From Solimicrobium sp040544425 (GTDB taxonomy: Bacteria > Pseudomonadota > Gammaproteobacteria > Burkholderiales > Burkholderiaceae_D), in contig JBEONO010000003.1 of the NCBI GenBank assembly GCA_040544425.1, positions 1 to 64,000 on the forward strand: a stretch of DNA of 64,000 bases, read 5' to 3'. Made by a program: the position numbers and the translations under genes. A model generated the notes under the pieces. It was not told the DNA's origin. It was given only the letters and a program-made list of their open reading frames with translations, and searched no databases. The first letter of the stretch is position 1; each line of letters begins with the position of its first letter. This document shows positions 1 to 8,286 of the stretch, piece after piece.

Positions 1-3
1 AAT

Positions 4-80
4 CGGTCACGATAAACCAGAACGGTCGGTCACGTTCAATCGGAATGGCCGGTCACGATGCCAGAATGACCGGTCACGAT
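4..80. repeat. Periodic short direct repeats, candidate IS21-family terminal repeats
   Basis: The decamer CGGTCACGAT (or CGGTCACGTT) occurs four times, starting at 4, 27, 50 and 71, so the period is 21-23 bp, with CCAGAAT-like words between copies. IS21-family elements carry several such transposase-binding repeats inside their ends, and GGTCACG-type repeats are familiar from these elements in Burkholderiales. No transposase gene lies in the window, so this would be the edge of an element lying to the left, or a solo remnant. The repeats are plain to see; the assignment to IS21 is inference. Confidence 0.5.
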
Positions 81-172
81 GGACCAGAATACCCATCAAC
101 GCTTTTCCGCATGTCCCTGGGGTTTGTACTGCATCGAAATTTCATAGGCTTTGCTGTCACCGACGCTGGAAA

Positions 173-673
173 TTACCAGATTAAATGAAACCTGGCGTAT
201 CCGCTCCAAAACCACCATCCGCCTATCCCGGCAATTGCCCAGAGCAGCGTAGACCAGCCACCAACTTTGACATCGGTGGTCGAAGGCAGGCTCGAAAATA
301 AAGCGCAGGCGATCAGATACCCTGACAGTACCCATTCCAGATAGCGCTGTGCAAGGAACATTGGCAGCATCCAGTGATTAAATAGAAGCCAGGCGATCCC
401 AAGCAACAGCAGTGGGGCATAGGCCACAGGTGCAGCGTTAAACAAGTTCAATCCACGGAATGAAACCGATCCGAACTGCCAGGAGTTCGCGGTTCGGTGT
501 GGAATCAGATTGAATGAAACCGGTTTTGCCAGCAGGACCAGGCCAACGATCAGATGCATGGATTCATGCATCAGCACGCCGGGAAAGCCAATCAACGCGA
601 TGTGAAAAAATTGTTTTTGCGCAAGCAATAACAACATCAGCCAAAGCACCAGCAGAGTGATCGAAAAGCTCAT
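173..673 (-). CDS. Small integral membrane metalloprotease-like protein (M50/site-2-protease type)
   Basis: This 166-residue, very hydrophobic protein has about five membrane segments. The motif HESMH near residue 37 matches the zinc-binding HExxH signature inside a membrane helix, and a late Asp in the PSTTDVK stretch could be the third ligand, as in M50 peptidases. It lies 23 bp downstream of an M14 carboxypeptidase gene and is probably co-transcribed with it. It is much shorter than typical site-2 proteases and has no PDZ domain. It may act on a membrane substrate, or it may be a non-peptidase relative. The start at 673 has only a weak ribosome-binding site. Confidence 0.7.
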   Translation of the reverse strand: MSFSITLLVLWLMLLLLAQKQFFHIALIGFPGVLMHESMHLIVGLVLLAKPVSFNLIPHRTANSWQFGSVSFRGLNLFNAAPVAYAPLLLLGIAWLLFNHWMLPMFLAQRYLEWVLSGYLIACALFSSLPSTTDVKVGGWSTLLWAIAGIGGWWFWSGYARFHLIW

Positions 674-696
674 TGTGTCAGCACAAAAAAGAAGAT

Positions 697-2463
697 TTAT
701 TGTGGGGCAACAGCGGTCCTATACACAGGATACAGATTGAATCGTTCATCCCAGGACGCGTGCCGGCGCGCAAAGAACTGCAATCGGGCAGCAGGATTTT
801 TGGCAAATTCCGGATCGGTTTCCAATTTATTTTTAAACTGCGCCGCAAGCTTGGGATTGTCGGCAAGCTGCTGGCGTGCCACTTCTTCAGCCACGTAATC
901 TTCCATATATTCCTTGGGTTCAAAGGCATTATTGAATTCACCCCAGGACACCAGTGAATCGTCGGCCTGTGGTTCGAACATGGTCACGACCAGACGTGCT
1001 TTGGCTTGGGCAATCGGCACGAATAAGGCACCGCCCGTCAAATCGCGCCGCTCATTTTTCCAGCTACCCTGTACTTGTAAGAGTTGATGACCTTCAAACG
1101 ACTTGCCCGCAAAGGTCGTTTTTTCTGCGCGAAATGTCTCCACATCGATCTGCTTGAACGGCTGTCTCAGGACGATAAAGTTAATGTCATGCTGTTTCAA
1201 TTTTGCCGCCACAAATTCGGCCTGCGCTGCCGGAACCAGATACCCTGCTTCAGGTGCAGTGACGCTGAAGTCATCGATAATTTTGTCGCGCAGCGGGACT
1301 TCCCAGATTTGGGGTTTGCTGTCGTCATATCTGGTCATCAAAGACCCAGAGATGTCAGACGGTTCGCGCAGGTATTGGTAGCCTTGAAATTGAATCAGGT
1401 GGGCTTCGTCGCTTGTCTTGTAACGCAGCGTGACTTCCTGTCCGCCGAGCTGTTTTGCGTCCGCATCGGCCTGGCTTGCCATTTTTTTCCAGGCATTGCC
1501 ATGCTCGGCAATTTGTTCAATGACTGCTGCAATTGTATTGTGCGTGACCCGCACCCGTGTTGGATAGTCCTTCCATGAATGGGTCTCAACCAACATGCCG
1601 AAGCGGTTACGCAGTAAAAAATAACCATTCGAAAACCGCGCCTGGGGCACGCCGTCGACAAAGCCGGAGGCAGGATTGTCATCTTCAGCAAACGACATAT
1701 AAAACGATTGTGGCTTTGAACCTTGTGCCGTGATTGCGGCAATCACGCTGTCGCGAAACTGCATGCCAGCTTTTTGCAGATTGGCGTCGCCACTGTGTAC
1801 TGGTTCGACCTGGATAGAAACGTCATGTTGAAACTTGGCGCCGTCGGTGACATGCAGATCGATGTAGGCGAGTGGATCCCATTCGTTGACCAGTTCGAGC
1901 ATCGCCTGCATTTCAGGCGCGTCAGCCTTGACGTAATCGCGGTTCAGATTCAGATTCTGCGCGGTGGTGCGCCAGCCCATTTGTTCCGGACCGGTTTGAT
2001 TCGGTCGATTCCATTTTCCAAAACGTTCGTGACCGTCAACATTAAATACCGGAACAAAAATCAGCACTTCCTTGTTCAGCGCACCGGCGGCGACTTTATG
2101 TTCAAGTAGTTCACGCAGCACCAGGAAGCCGGCGTCTTTACCATCAATCTCTCCGGCATGAATCCCGCCCTGAATCAGTAATACCGGCAGGTTCTTCGCT
2201 TGTTTTGGCGTGAATGCGCCTGAGCCGGAAACGATCAGGGCCATCATCGGCCGACCCTCCGGTGAGGTACCGAATTTTTGGCACCGCACCTGTTTGGGAT
2301 AGGCCCGCTGAAATTCAGCGCAGAGACGAATCACTTCCTCATAGCGTCCGGTTTTTTGAAATCCGGACTGCTCCGCAATCGTGCTCAGCGCGGGTGGTTC
2401 AGCCGCTAACAAGGATCGGTGGATCAGCAACAGCGAGGCAAACAGTATGGTCAGCAGTTTCAT
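697..2463 (-). CDS. Secreted M14-family zinc carboxypeptidase
   Basis: This 588-residue protein starts with a clear signal peptide (cleavage probably after LLAAE, near residue 21), so it acts in the periplasm or outside. The catalytic layout of M14 peptidases is visible: zinc ligands H102 and E105 in GGIHAGEIDG, a third His (H204) in YIDLHVTDG, and the general-base Glu (E293) in MLVETHSWKDY. The C-terminal roughly 230 residues extend beyond the peptidase domain and are unassigned. It probably trims C-terminal residues from peptides or peptidoglycan-derived peptides. It is the first gene of a two-gene operon with the membrane metalloprotease-like gene downstream. Confidence 0.88.
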   Translation of the reverse strand: MKLLTILFASLLLIHRSLLAAEPPALSTIAEQSGFQKTGRYEEVIRLCAEFQRAYPKQVRCQKFGTSPEGRPMMALIVSGSGAFTPKQAKNLPVLLIQGGIHAGEIDGKDAGFLVLRELLEHKVAAGALNKEVLIFVPVFNVDGHERFGKWNRPNQTGPEQMGWRTTAQNLNLNRDYVKADAPEMQAMLELVNEWDPLAYIDLHVTDGAKFQHDVSIQVEPVHSGDANLQKAGMQFRDSVIAAITAQGSKPQSFYMSFAEDDNPASGFVDGVPQARFSNGYFLLRNRFGMLVETHSWKDYPTRVRVTHNTIAAVIEQIAEHGNAWKKMASQADADAKQLGGQEVTLRYKTSDEAHLIQFQGYQYLREPSDISGSLMTRYDDSKPQIWEVPLRDKIIDDFSVTAPEAGYLVPAAQAEFVAAKLKQHDINFIVLRQPFKQIDVETFRAEKTTFAGKSFEGHQLLQVQGSWKNERRDLTGGALFVPIAQAKARLVVTMFEPQADDSLVSWGEFNNAFEPKEYMEDYVAEEVARQQLADNPKLAAQFKNKLETDPEFAKNPAARLQFFARRHASWDERFNLYPVYRTAVAPQ

Positions 2464-2687
2464 TCAAGGTCCTTGTGAAGCTTTGGTCAGGCCAGAGCGT
2501 GCAGTATGCTGGCATATTCCGCGTACACCATCAACTGAAATAGATTGCAGATAGGAATTATATTTGTTGTTCACTGCTGCGCACCTTGAATACGGGCCGG
2601 ACGCCCTCATTTAGTCGTAGAATTACTGTGTTTTGCGGCGGTCCATTTTCGGGCGCCTTGTTTGATTAACTCAAAAGGAGTGGCGGA

Positions 2688-3518
2688 ATGTTAACGAAAT
2701 CCGTGTTTCAATCAGCGCTTGTGTCGCTGGCGATACTTGTTTCTGCGGCCAGTTTTGCTGCCGATGATCCTACTATCCAGCAAGTCTACGATACCGCGAA
2801 AGCGGGCAAGCTGGTCGAAGCGCAGGGAATGATGGAGAAGGTATTGCAAGACCATCCAAACAGCGCCAAAGCCCATTTTGTGGAGGCCGAGCTGTTGGCC
2901 AAACAAGGCAAGTATGCAAGTGCCGAGCAAGAGTTAAACAATGCTGAGCGACTGGCACCAGGGCTGCCCAAGGAAAACCCTCAATCGGTCGCCAATCTGC
3001 GCCGCTTGCTCGCAGATGCGCAGCATCAAACCAATCGGCCGGCTGCTGCCAACTACAGTAGCCCTGTCGGCACCGTGGCCAGTTCAGGCCCTCCCTGGGG
3101 ATTGATCCTGGTCGGGATTGCCTTGATCGGTTTCATTGTGTTTGCCGTTAAATTTATGGCTAACCGCAATCAACCGACTTATATGCAAAATGGTTCCACG
3201 GGTTATGGCGCCGGTGGCACGATGCCCGGACAGCCTTACTCTGGCATGCCTGGTCCGATGATGGGCGGAGGCGGATCAGGAATTGGTTCGGGTATCGTTG
3301 GTGGTCTGGTAACCGGTGCGGCATTGGGTGCAGGGATGGTTGCCGGTGAAGAGTTGATGCATCATTTTACCGATGGCGACAGGAGCAACAGCAATCCGTC
3401 ACGTAATGATTATGTAGCGCCGCCACAAAATGATATGGGTGGTAATGATTTTGGTGTCAGCGACACCTCGTCGTGGGATGACAACAGTGGCGGTGGCGGC
3501 GGCAGTGACGATTGGTAA
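2688..3518 (+). CDS. Signal-peptide TPR protein with membrane anchor and Gly-rich tail
   Basis: The 276-residue product has an N-terminal signal peptide (about residues 1-24), then two TPR-like repeats (about 28-105; LVEAQGMMEKVLQDHPNSAK and the following ASAEQELNNAERLAP). A single transmembrane helix follows at about 135-155 (WGLILVGIALIGFIVFAVKF), then a Gly/Met-rich segment and an Asp/Ser/Gly-rich end. A strong ribosome-binding site (AAAGGAGTGG) sits before the ATG and an intrinsic terminator follows directly. The TPR part could scaffold a periplasmic complex. The protein is not assigned to a named family beyond the TPR, and the function is unknown. Confidence 0.8.
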   Translation: MLTKSVFQSALVSLAILVSAASFAADDPTIQQVYDTAKAGKLVEAQGMMEKVLQDHPNSAKAHFVEAELLAKQGKYASAEQELNNAERLAPGLPKENPQSVANLRRLLADAQHQTNRPAAANYSSPVGTVASSGPPWGLILVGIALIGFIVFAVKFMANRNQPTYMQNGSTGYGAGGTMPGQPYSGMPGPMMGGGGSGIGSGIVGGLVTGAALGAGMVAGEELMHHFTDGDRSNSNPSRNDYVAPPQNDMGGNDFGVSDTSSWDDNSGGGGGSDDW

Positions 3519-3530
3519 GCAAGAAAATTA

Positions 3531-3567
3531 AAATCTCCTGATGGTAAAACTCAGGAGATTTTTTTTA
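3531..3567 (+). terminator. Intrinsic terminator of the TPR protein gene
   Basis: A perfect 11-bp stem, AAATCTCCTGA with TCAGGAGATTT, encloses a nine-base loop and is followed by a run of T, 12 bases after the TPR gene's stop codon. Confidence 0.9.
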
Positions 3568-3578
3568 ATGCGATTACT

Positions 3579-3607
3579 AAAAAAATGGGGCAGCCTGAAG
3601 CTGCCCC
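3579..3607 (-). terminator. Intrinsic terminator of the hsp20 gene
   Basis: Read on the minus strand, GGGGCAGC pairs with GCTGCCCC around a five-base loop and is followed by A and seven T. It lies 25 bases beyond the hsp20 stop codon and faces the terminator of the convergent TPR gene. Confidence 0.88.
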
Positions 3608-3634
3608 GCTTTGGGTTTGCCCCGCTTTGGGTTT
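3603..3634. repeat. Tandem 16-bp duplication at the hsp20 3' end
   Basis: The 16-mer GCCCCGCTTTGGGTTT is present twice without a gap (3603-3618 and 3619-3634). The first copy begins inside the terminator stem; the second reaches the hsp20 stop codon (3633-3635). It looks like a recent slippage duplication. Confidence 0.9.
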
Positions 3635-4055
3635 AGTTCACGGTAAGACGTTTCGATTTTACCGATGCCTTTTTCTGCAACACCAATTCCAAAACACCGT
3701 TGTTATATTTCGCCTCGGATGTTTGGTCATCGACATCTTGGGCCAAAGTAAATACGCGTGACACTTTGCCGTAGTAACGTTCATTGCGCAGCACCTTGTC
3801 ACCTTCGGTAATTTCTTTTTCTTTCTTCACTTCAGCAGAGATGGCAACCTGATTACCATCGATCGTGATATGAATATCATCCTTGTTCACGCCTGGAATT
3901 TCTGCGTGTACGTTATAGGATTTGTCGTTCTCACTGACATCCAGTTTGATTTGCAAATCAGTCCCGTTTTCAAAGCGGACTGGGCGCATCAGAATGCCGC
4001 GGAACAGATTATCAAACGCGTCATCAACCTGGTTATAACGAATTAAGTTTTGCAT
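3633..4055 (-). CDS. Small heat-shock protein, Hsp20/alpha-crystallin family
   Basis: This 140-residue cytoplasmic holdase has an alpha-crystallin domain at about residues 35-130, including the conserved AEIPGV region, the NERYYGKVSRVFTL strand pair and the C-terminal GVLELVL motif. Such proteins bind unfolding proteins under heat stress and hand them to DnaK/ClpB. The length and order match the bacterial class A/B proteins (IbpA-like). The tail KSKRLTVN lacks a perfect IxI motif. It is monocistronic, with a sigma-32-like promoter upstream and its own terminator. The ribosome-binding site is GAGAGG. Confidence 0.93.
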   Translation of the reverse strand: MQNLIRYNQVDDAFDNLFRGILMRPVRFENGTDLQIKLDVSENDKSYNVHAEIPGVNKDDIHITIDGNQVAISAEVKKEKEITEGDKVLRNERYYGKVSRVFTLAQDVDDQTSEAKYNNGVLELVLQKKASVKSKRLTVN

Positions 4056-4111
4056 AATAACCTCTCTATAAAATTGATTGAAAATGTGGAACGGTCGTTC
4101 CTACCCACTCA

Positions 4112-4139
4112 ATATGTGGTTAATCATTTTGGTTTCAAG
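4112..4139 (-). promoter_or_regulatory. Sigma-32 (heat-shock) promoter of hsp20
   Basis: On the minus strand CTTGAAA (4133-4139) is followed after 13 bases by CCACATAT (4112-4119), close to the RpoH consensus CTTGAAA / CCCCATNT. It lies about 60 bp upstream of the hsp20 start, as expected for a heat-shock gene. Confidence 0.8.
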
Positions 4140-4292
4140 ACTAAACTGCAAATGCTCGACAGATTGTCCCAAAAATCTGTTTTGCCAAATTTCCAAAGAT
4201 TGGCTTGACCGTGATTGCGTGAAATACTTTAGCGGATGCAGTATCCTGTCTGGCGGCGACTAATAGTTTGAAAATTTTTATAGGTGGGTTGC

Positions 4293-5414
4293 ATGAGAAC
4301 TTTTGGTAAAAAATCGACGGGCCTGCGATTGGAACGCATGAAGTCATCTGCATTGTGGAATGGTGATGGTTTCAGAAATATGTTTCCCATACCGGCAGGA
4401 CTGAAAAGCGCAGAGATTGCCATGCCGTCGATTCGTGATTTCATTTTCGGCGGTGAAGGTCGTGTGCCGCGCGCGCCCTTGCCGGTGTTGAATCCGCTCG
4501 ACATCTGGCAGCGCGAGGCCGCTTCCGGACTGCGTGCGACCTGGTTGGGGCATTCCACGGTCTTGATTGAAATGGATGGCTTTCGGATTCTCACCGATCC
4601 GGTGTGGGGCCCGCGTGCATCACCGTCGCGCCTGGCCGGGCCGAAACGATTTCAGCCAGCACCGGTGGCCCTGAAATCGATGCCGCCGATCGATCTGGTG
4701 GTCATCTCGCATGACCACTATGACCATCTGGATTATCCAACCATCCGCCAAATGGCCCACCTGAATATTCCGTTCGTCACCTCACTCGGCGTCGGCGCGC
4801 ATCTTGAGGCGTTTGGTGTGCCATCAGAGCGCATTACTGAACTGGATTGGTGGGAATCCTACGATTCGCCAATAGCGGACATTCGGATTACGGCGGCGCC
4901 ATCCCAGCATTTTTCGGGACGCGGATTAAAAGATCGCAACCAGACCTTGTGGTCATCGATGGTCATGAAATCAGCGCGCCATTCAGTGTTTTTTAGCGGC
5001 GATACCGGACTGACCGGTCAATATGAGGAAATTCGTCAGCGCCTCGGGCCGTTTGATCTGGTGATGCTGGAAGTCGGTGCATTCCACCCCGCCTGGGGCG
5101 ATATTCATTTGGGTCCGGAAAATGCGGTCAAGGCACATGCCCTGCTGGGCGGTGGTGCATTCCTGCCCGTACACTGGGGCACATTTAACCTGGCCATGCA
5201 CGCCTGGGATCTGCCTGCCGAGACATTGTATGGACTGGCTCAACAACAGAATCTGCAATTGGTGATGCCGCGGCTCGGTGAGGCGATCGAACCGACCCTG
5301 GTAGACAAGGTGTCGCCTTGGTGGCGCGATGTGGAAACCAGCTCAACCCCGGTGGTTGAGCCAGAAAACGAACCCGCTGTGATCCCGGTAACGATGCCTT
5401 GGCCGATTGATTGA
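4293..5414 (+). CDS. MBL-fold metal-dependent hydrolase (NAPE-PLD/RomA-like)
   Basis: The 373-residue protein has the metallo-beta-lactamase zinc motif HDHYDH (SHDHYDHLDYP, about residue 140) and the LGHSTVLIEMDGFRILTDPVWG start of the fold. Further ligands are visible in FSGDTG and LPVHWGTF. This arrangement is that of the NAPE-hydrolysing phospholipase D/RomA group, which act on lipids or lactones; the substrate here is unknown. I chose the ATG at 4293 with the ribosome-binding site AGGTGG five bases upstream; a GTG at 4284 lies in frame but inside that site. The Pro/Glu-rich tail is unusual. Confidence 0.87.
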   Translation: MRTFGKKSTGLRLERMKSSALWNGDGFRNMFPIPAGLKSAEIAMPSIRDFIFGGEGRVPRAPLPVLNPLDIWQREAASGLRATWLGHSTVLIEMDGFRILTDPVWGPRASPSRLAGPKRFQPAPVALKSMPPIDLVVISHDHYDHLDYPTIRQMAHLNIPFVTSLGVGAHLEAFGVPSERITELDWWESYDSPIADIRITAAPSQHFSGRGLKDRNQTLWSSMVMKSARHSVFFSGDTGLTGQYEEIRQRLGPFDLVMLEVGAFHPAWGDIHLGPENAVKAHALLGGGAFLPVHWGTFNLAMHAWDLPAETLYGLAQQQNLQLVMPRLGEAIEPTLVDKVSPWWRDVETSSTPVVEPENEPAVIPVTMPWPID

Positions 5415-5429
5415 ATCTGATGAACTCGA

Positions 5430-6251
5430 TCACTGTGCTTTGTTGATACTGCCGCTGCCGGAATTATGAGTACTTAATTTGGCAGGAGTGCCGCGGTATG
5501 AAATGTCGCCACTGCCGGACGTTCTCGCTTCCAGTTCGGTTTTGGCGAAGACCTCGGCATTGCCTGATCCGGAAACACGTACGCTGCATTTGTCGACTTC
5601 AAAGTTGGCGGCGTCAAGATCGCCCGAGCCATTGACCGAACCCAGCAGGCTTTGCGCCTTGCCAAGCACTTTGATTTCGCCTGATCCGGAAATATCGAAC
5701 TCAGATTGATTGGCTACTGCCGCAGACAATTGCAAATCGCCCGATCCGCTGACCTTGCCTTTCAGATTTTGGAATTGTCCTTTTACGTTAATGTCACCAG
5801 ATCCGGCGACATTCGCTTCCAGCGTACCCGTTAATCCAATTTCTGCGGCAAGGTTGCCGGAGCCATTCAGATTGATTATCAGATTGGAACCGCTGAGTTT
5901 ATTCACGGCGGTTAAATCACCCGAACCATTGATTTCGATGCCGTCGATATTTTCTGCGGTAATCCGGATTTTAAGCTCGTCATCGTGAAACCAGCTCCAC
6001 GTGCCGTTATGACTCTTCACGCGAATTTTTAATTTCCCGCCACTGACCTCGGTTTCGATGCTGGCGATTGTTGCTGGTTTTCCTTCGAGCTCGACACGCT
6101 GTGGGCTGCCTTGTTTCAGGTAGATATTTCCTGAGGTCGAATTGGCGATGCTGGTGAATTTATCGACGGTGCGCACTTCGGATGTTTGTGCCAATGCGCC
6201 CAGCGACAAAAAAGCCAATGCAATAAAGAAAATGCGTAGTGTATTTTTCAT
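5430..6251 (-). CDS. Exported DUF2807 (head GIN domain) protein
   Basis: The 273-residue product has a signal peptide (MKNTLRIFFIALAFLSLGAL) followed by the putative auto-transporter adhesin head domain DUF2807. The repeat signature is obvious: NGSGD, NGSGN, AGSGD, SGSGD, SGSGE and so on recur about every 18-20 residues, as expected of a right-handed beta-helix with one GSG turn per coil. It is probably periplasmic or on the cell surface, and no partner is known. The start is the ATG at 6251, which has GGGAG upstream and begins the signal peptide; the longer in-frame start would prepend a hydrophilic stretch. Confidence 0.85.
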   Translation of the reverse strand: MKNTLRIFFIALAFLSLGALAQTSEVRTVDKFTSIANSTSGNIYLKQGSPQRVELEGKPATIASIETEVSGGKLKIRVKSHNGTWSWFHDDELKIRITAENIDGIEINGSGDLTAVNKLSGSNLIINLNGSGNLAAEIGLTGTLEANVAGSGDINVKGQFQNLKGKVSGSGDLQLSAAVANQSEFDISGSGEIKVLGKAQSLLGSVNGSGDLDAANFEVDKCSVRVSGSGNAEVFAKTELEARTSGSGDISYRGTPAKLSTHNSGSGSINKAQ

Positions 6252-6403
6252 GACGGTTGTCTCCCAGATGTGAACAGCACAAAGCTTACAGGGAGCTTTG
6301 GCCACTGCGTTGGGCGTTTCCGACAGAATGCTGTCTTTTCGGATTGAACTGCAGACCTGAGGGTATGAAGCGGTAGCGAGAGTGCTGCCGGACGACTGAA
6401 TAA

Positions 6404-6775
6404 TCAGGTCTTGACTGAAATGCCGGCAGAAGTTGCCTGTCGTGCCGAATAGCTGGCGTGTACCTGGGCAGATTGCGTCGTACTGCCAATTTTTGAGGCT
6501 GCATCCGAATTGCTTATCGCATCGTGTGAACCAGACTGCGCAGTGTCAGTTGAATGGGTCGGGGCAGCCTGCGCGACAGAATTAAGCTTGCCGATGGCAT
6601 TGTAAAGCTGGGTTCTCGACGTAGTGGCGCCAAAGTTGCTGATGGTACTGGGGCGCGGACTGTCTGGCGCTGCAGTTTGATTGGACGATGGCTGTACAGC
6701 TGGCTGCGCAGGTGGTTTCACCGCACTGGTGTGAGCGCCTGGCGTGGTTGAATTGACATTGCTAATGGTTGTCAT
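6404..6775 (-). CDS. Hypothetical Ser/Thr/Ala/Pro-rich small protein
   Basis: The 123-residue product begins MTTISNVNSTTPGAHTS and is rich in Ser, Thr, Ala, Gln and Pro, with no Cys and no membrane segment. One short ordered stretch (SRTQLYNAIGKLNSVAQ, about residues 53-69) could form a helix. A good ribosome-binding site (GAGGGG) precedes the ATG, which supports a real gene. I do not recognise a family. The unstructured Ser/Thr-rich N terminus resembles secretion signals of type III substrates, but that is a weak similarity. The leader contains an inverted repeat that could mask the ribosome-binding site. Confidence 0.6.
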   Translation of the reverse strand: MTTISNVNSTTPGAHTSAVKPPAQPAVQPSSNQTAAPDSPRPSTISNFGATTSRTQLYNAIGKLNSVAQAAPTHSTDTAQSGSHDAISNSDAASKIGSTTQSAQVHASYSARQATSAGISVKT

Positions 6776-6780
6776 AAATT

Positions 6781-6830
6781 ACCCCTCATCTCAATGTATT
6801 AACGGTCCGTTTTAAAAAAACTTGAGGGGT
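6781..6830 (-). promoter_or_regulatory. Inverted repeat that can sequester the ribosome-binding site of the small Ser/Thr-rich gene
   Basis: On the minus-strand transcript ACCCCTCA (6823-6830) lies 34 bases before TGAGGGGT (6781-6788), which contains the GAGGGG ribosome-binding site of the 6404-6775 gene. The two octamers are perfectly complementary. A pairing would hide the site, so translation could be controlled. No trigger is known. Confidence 0.45.
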
Positions 6831-6852
6831 GAGAGTCAAAAAGTCGTGAAAA

Positions 6853-8250
6853 TCATCCGCCTTTGGTCATTTTGATCGGATCTACCCAGGCGTCGAAATC
6901 GGCGGCGCTGACCAGGTTTAGTCCAATCGCAACTTCACGTAAGGTTTTGTCATCATGCAAGGCGATTTTGGCAATTTTCGCTGCCTGGTCATAACCAATA
7001 TGCTTGTTTAGTGCAGTCACCAGCATCAGGTTGTTGTTCAGATTGCGCTGGATGACTTCGTAGTTCGGTTCGATACCGGCGGCGCAGCGCAGCGTGAACG
7101 CATGGCAGGCATCACTTAACAGGGCGATGCTTTCAAGTACGTTGTGCACCATGACAGGTTTGTAAACGTTCAACTGGAAATTACCCTGGCTGCCTGCAAA
7201 TGCGGTTGCTGCATCGTTACCAAACACCTGAATGCACACCATGGATAATGCTTCGCACTGGGTCGGATTGACCTTGCCTGGCATAATCGATGAACCCGGT
7301 TCATTTTCCGGAATATGAATTTCTCCAATCCCGCAGCGCGGACCACTTGCCAGCCAGCGCACATCATTGGCGATTTTCAACAAGGCGCCAGCCAGGGTGC
7401 GCAAGGCGCCAGACGTATTGACCAGGGCATCGTGCGCTGACATTGAGAAAAATTTGTTTTGCGATGACCGAAATGGATAACCGGTGATATCAGCAATCCG
7501 GGCCGCACAAACCTCGCCAAAGCGCACATGGGCATTCAGTCCGGTTCCAACTGCCGTGCCACCGATGGCCAGATCATAGAGGCCCTCCATCATCAACGTC
7601 AGGGCATCGAGGGCATAATCGATCTGGCCCACCCAGCCACTGATCTCCTGGCCCAGCGTGATTGGCGTGGCGTCCTGCAAATGGGTGCGGCCGGTCTTGA
7701 CGACCTGACTGAACACCTGTGACTTGTGCGCCAGGGTATCGCGCAGCTCACGCACATCAGGAAACAAGGTTTCCATTAACTCGGTGACCACGGCGATGTA
7801 CATGGCAGTCGGAAAGGTGTCGTTGGAGGACTGCCCGCAATTGACGTGATCGTTGGGATGGATCGGTGTTTTGGAACCGATCACACCACCGGTCAGTTCA
7901 ATTGCACGGTTGGCGATGACCTCATTCGCATTCATATTGGACTGCGTGCCGGAGCCGGTCTGGAAGACTACCAGCGGAAAGTGCTGGGTCAGTTTGCCAT
8001 CGATCACTTCATCGGCGGCTTCAATGATCGGCAAAGCCAGTTCTTCGGATAATTGCCCCAATTCGAGGTTGGCCAGGGCAGCAGATTTCTTTAACACGCC
8101 CAGCGCCCGAATCATGGGAAATTGCCACTTGAAGCGATCCACACCGATCGGAAAATGTTCGATGGAGCGCTGGGTTTGCGCACCCCAGTATTTGTCACCA
8201 GGTACTTCGATGGTTCCCATGGAATCGGATTCGTTGCGATTGCTTGTCAT
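6853..8250 (-). CDS. fumC: Class II fumarate hydratase
   Basis: The 465-residue enzyme reversibly hydrates fumarate to malate in the TCA cycle in the cytoplasm, without an iron-sulfur cluster. The fumarase/aspartase signature GSSIMPGKVNP is at about 319-329, the catalytic GRTHLQDATP His is H190, and TGSGTQSNMN is at about 98-107. Length and motifs match FumC. I set the start at the ATG at 8250, after AAAGG; an in-frame GTG at 8271 adds seven residues without homology support. It lies 36 bp downstream of a large exported protein of unknown function and may share its transcript. Confidence 0.95.
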   Translation of the reverse strand: MTSNRNESDSMGTIEVPGDKYWGAQTQRSIEHFPIGVDRFKWQFPMIRALGVLKKSAALANLELGQLSEELALPIIEAADEVIDGKLTQHFPLVVFQTGSGTQSNMNANEVIANRAIELTGGVIGSKTPIHPNDHVNCGQSSNDTFPTAMYIAVVTELMETLFPDVRELRDTLAHKSQVFSQVVKTGRTHLQDATPITLGQEISGWVGQIDYALDALTLMMEGLYDLAIGGTAVGTGLNAHVRFGEVCAARIADITGYPFRSSQNKFFSMSAHDALVNTSGALRTLAGALLKIANDVRWLASGPRCGIGEIHIPENEPGSSIMPGKVNPTQCEALSMVCIQVFGNDAATAFAGSQGNFQLNVYKPVMVHNVLESIALLSDACHAFTLRCAAGIEPNYEVIQRNLNNNLMLVTALNKHIGYDQAAKIAKIALHDDKTLREVAIGLNLVSAADFDAWVDPIKMTKGG

Positions 8251-8286
8251 CTGGCAGCCTTTCAATTTCACAAAAGTGGGTCGTGT

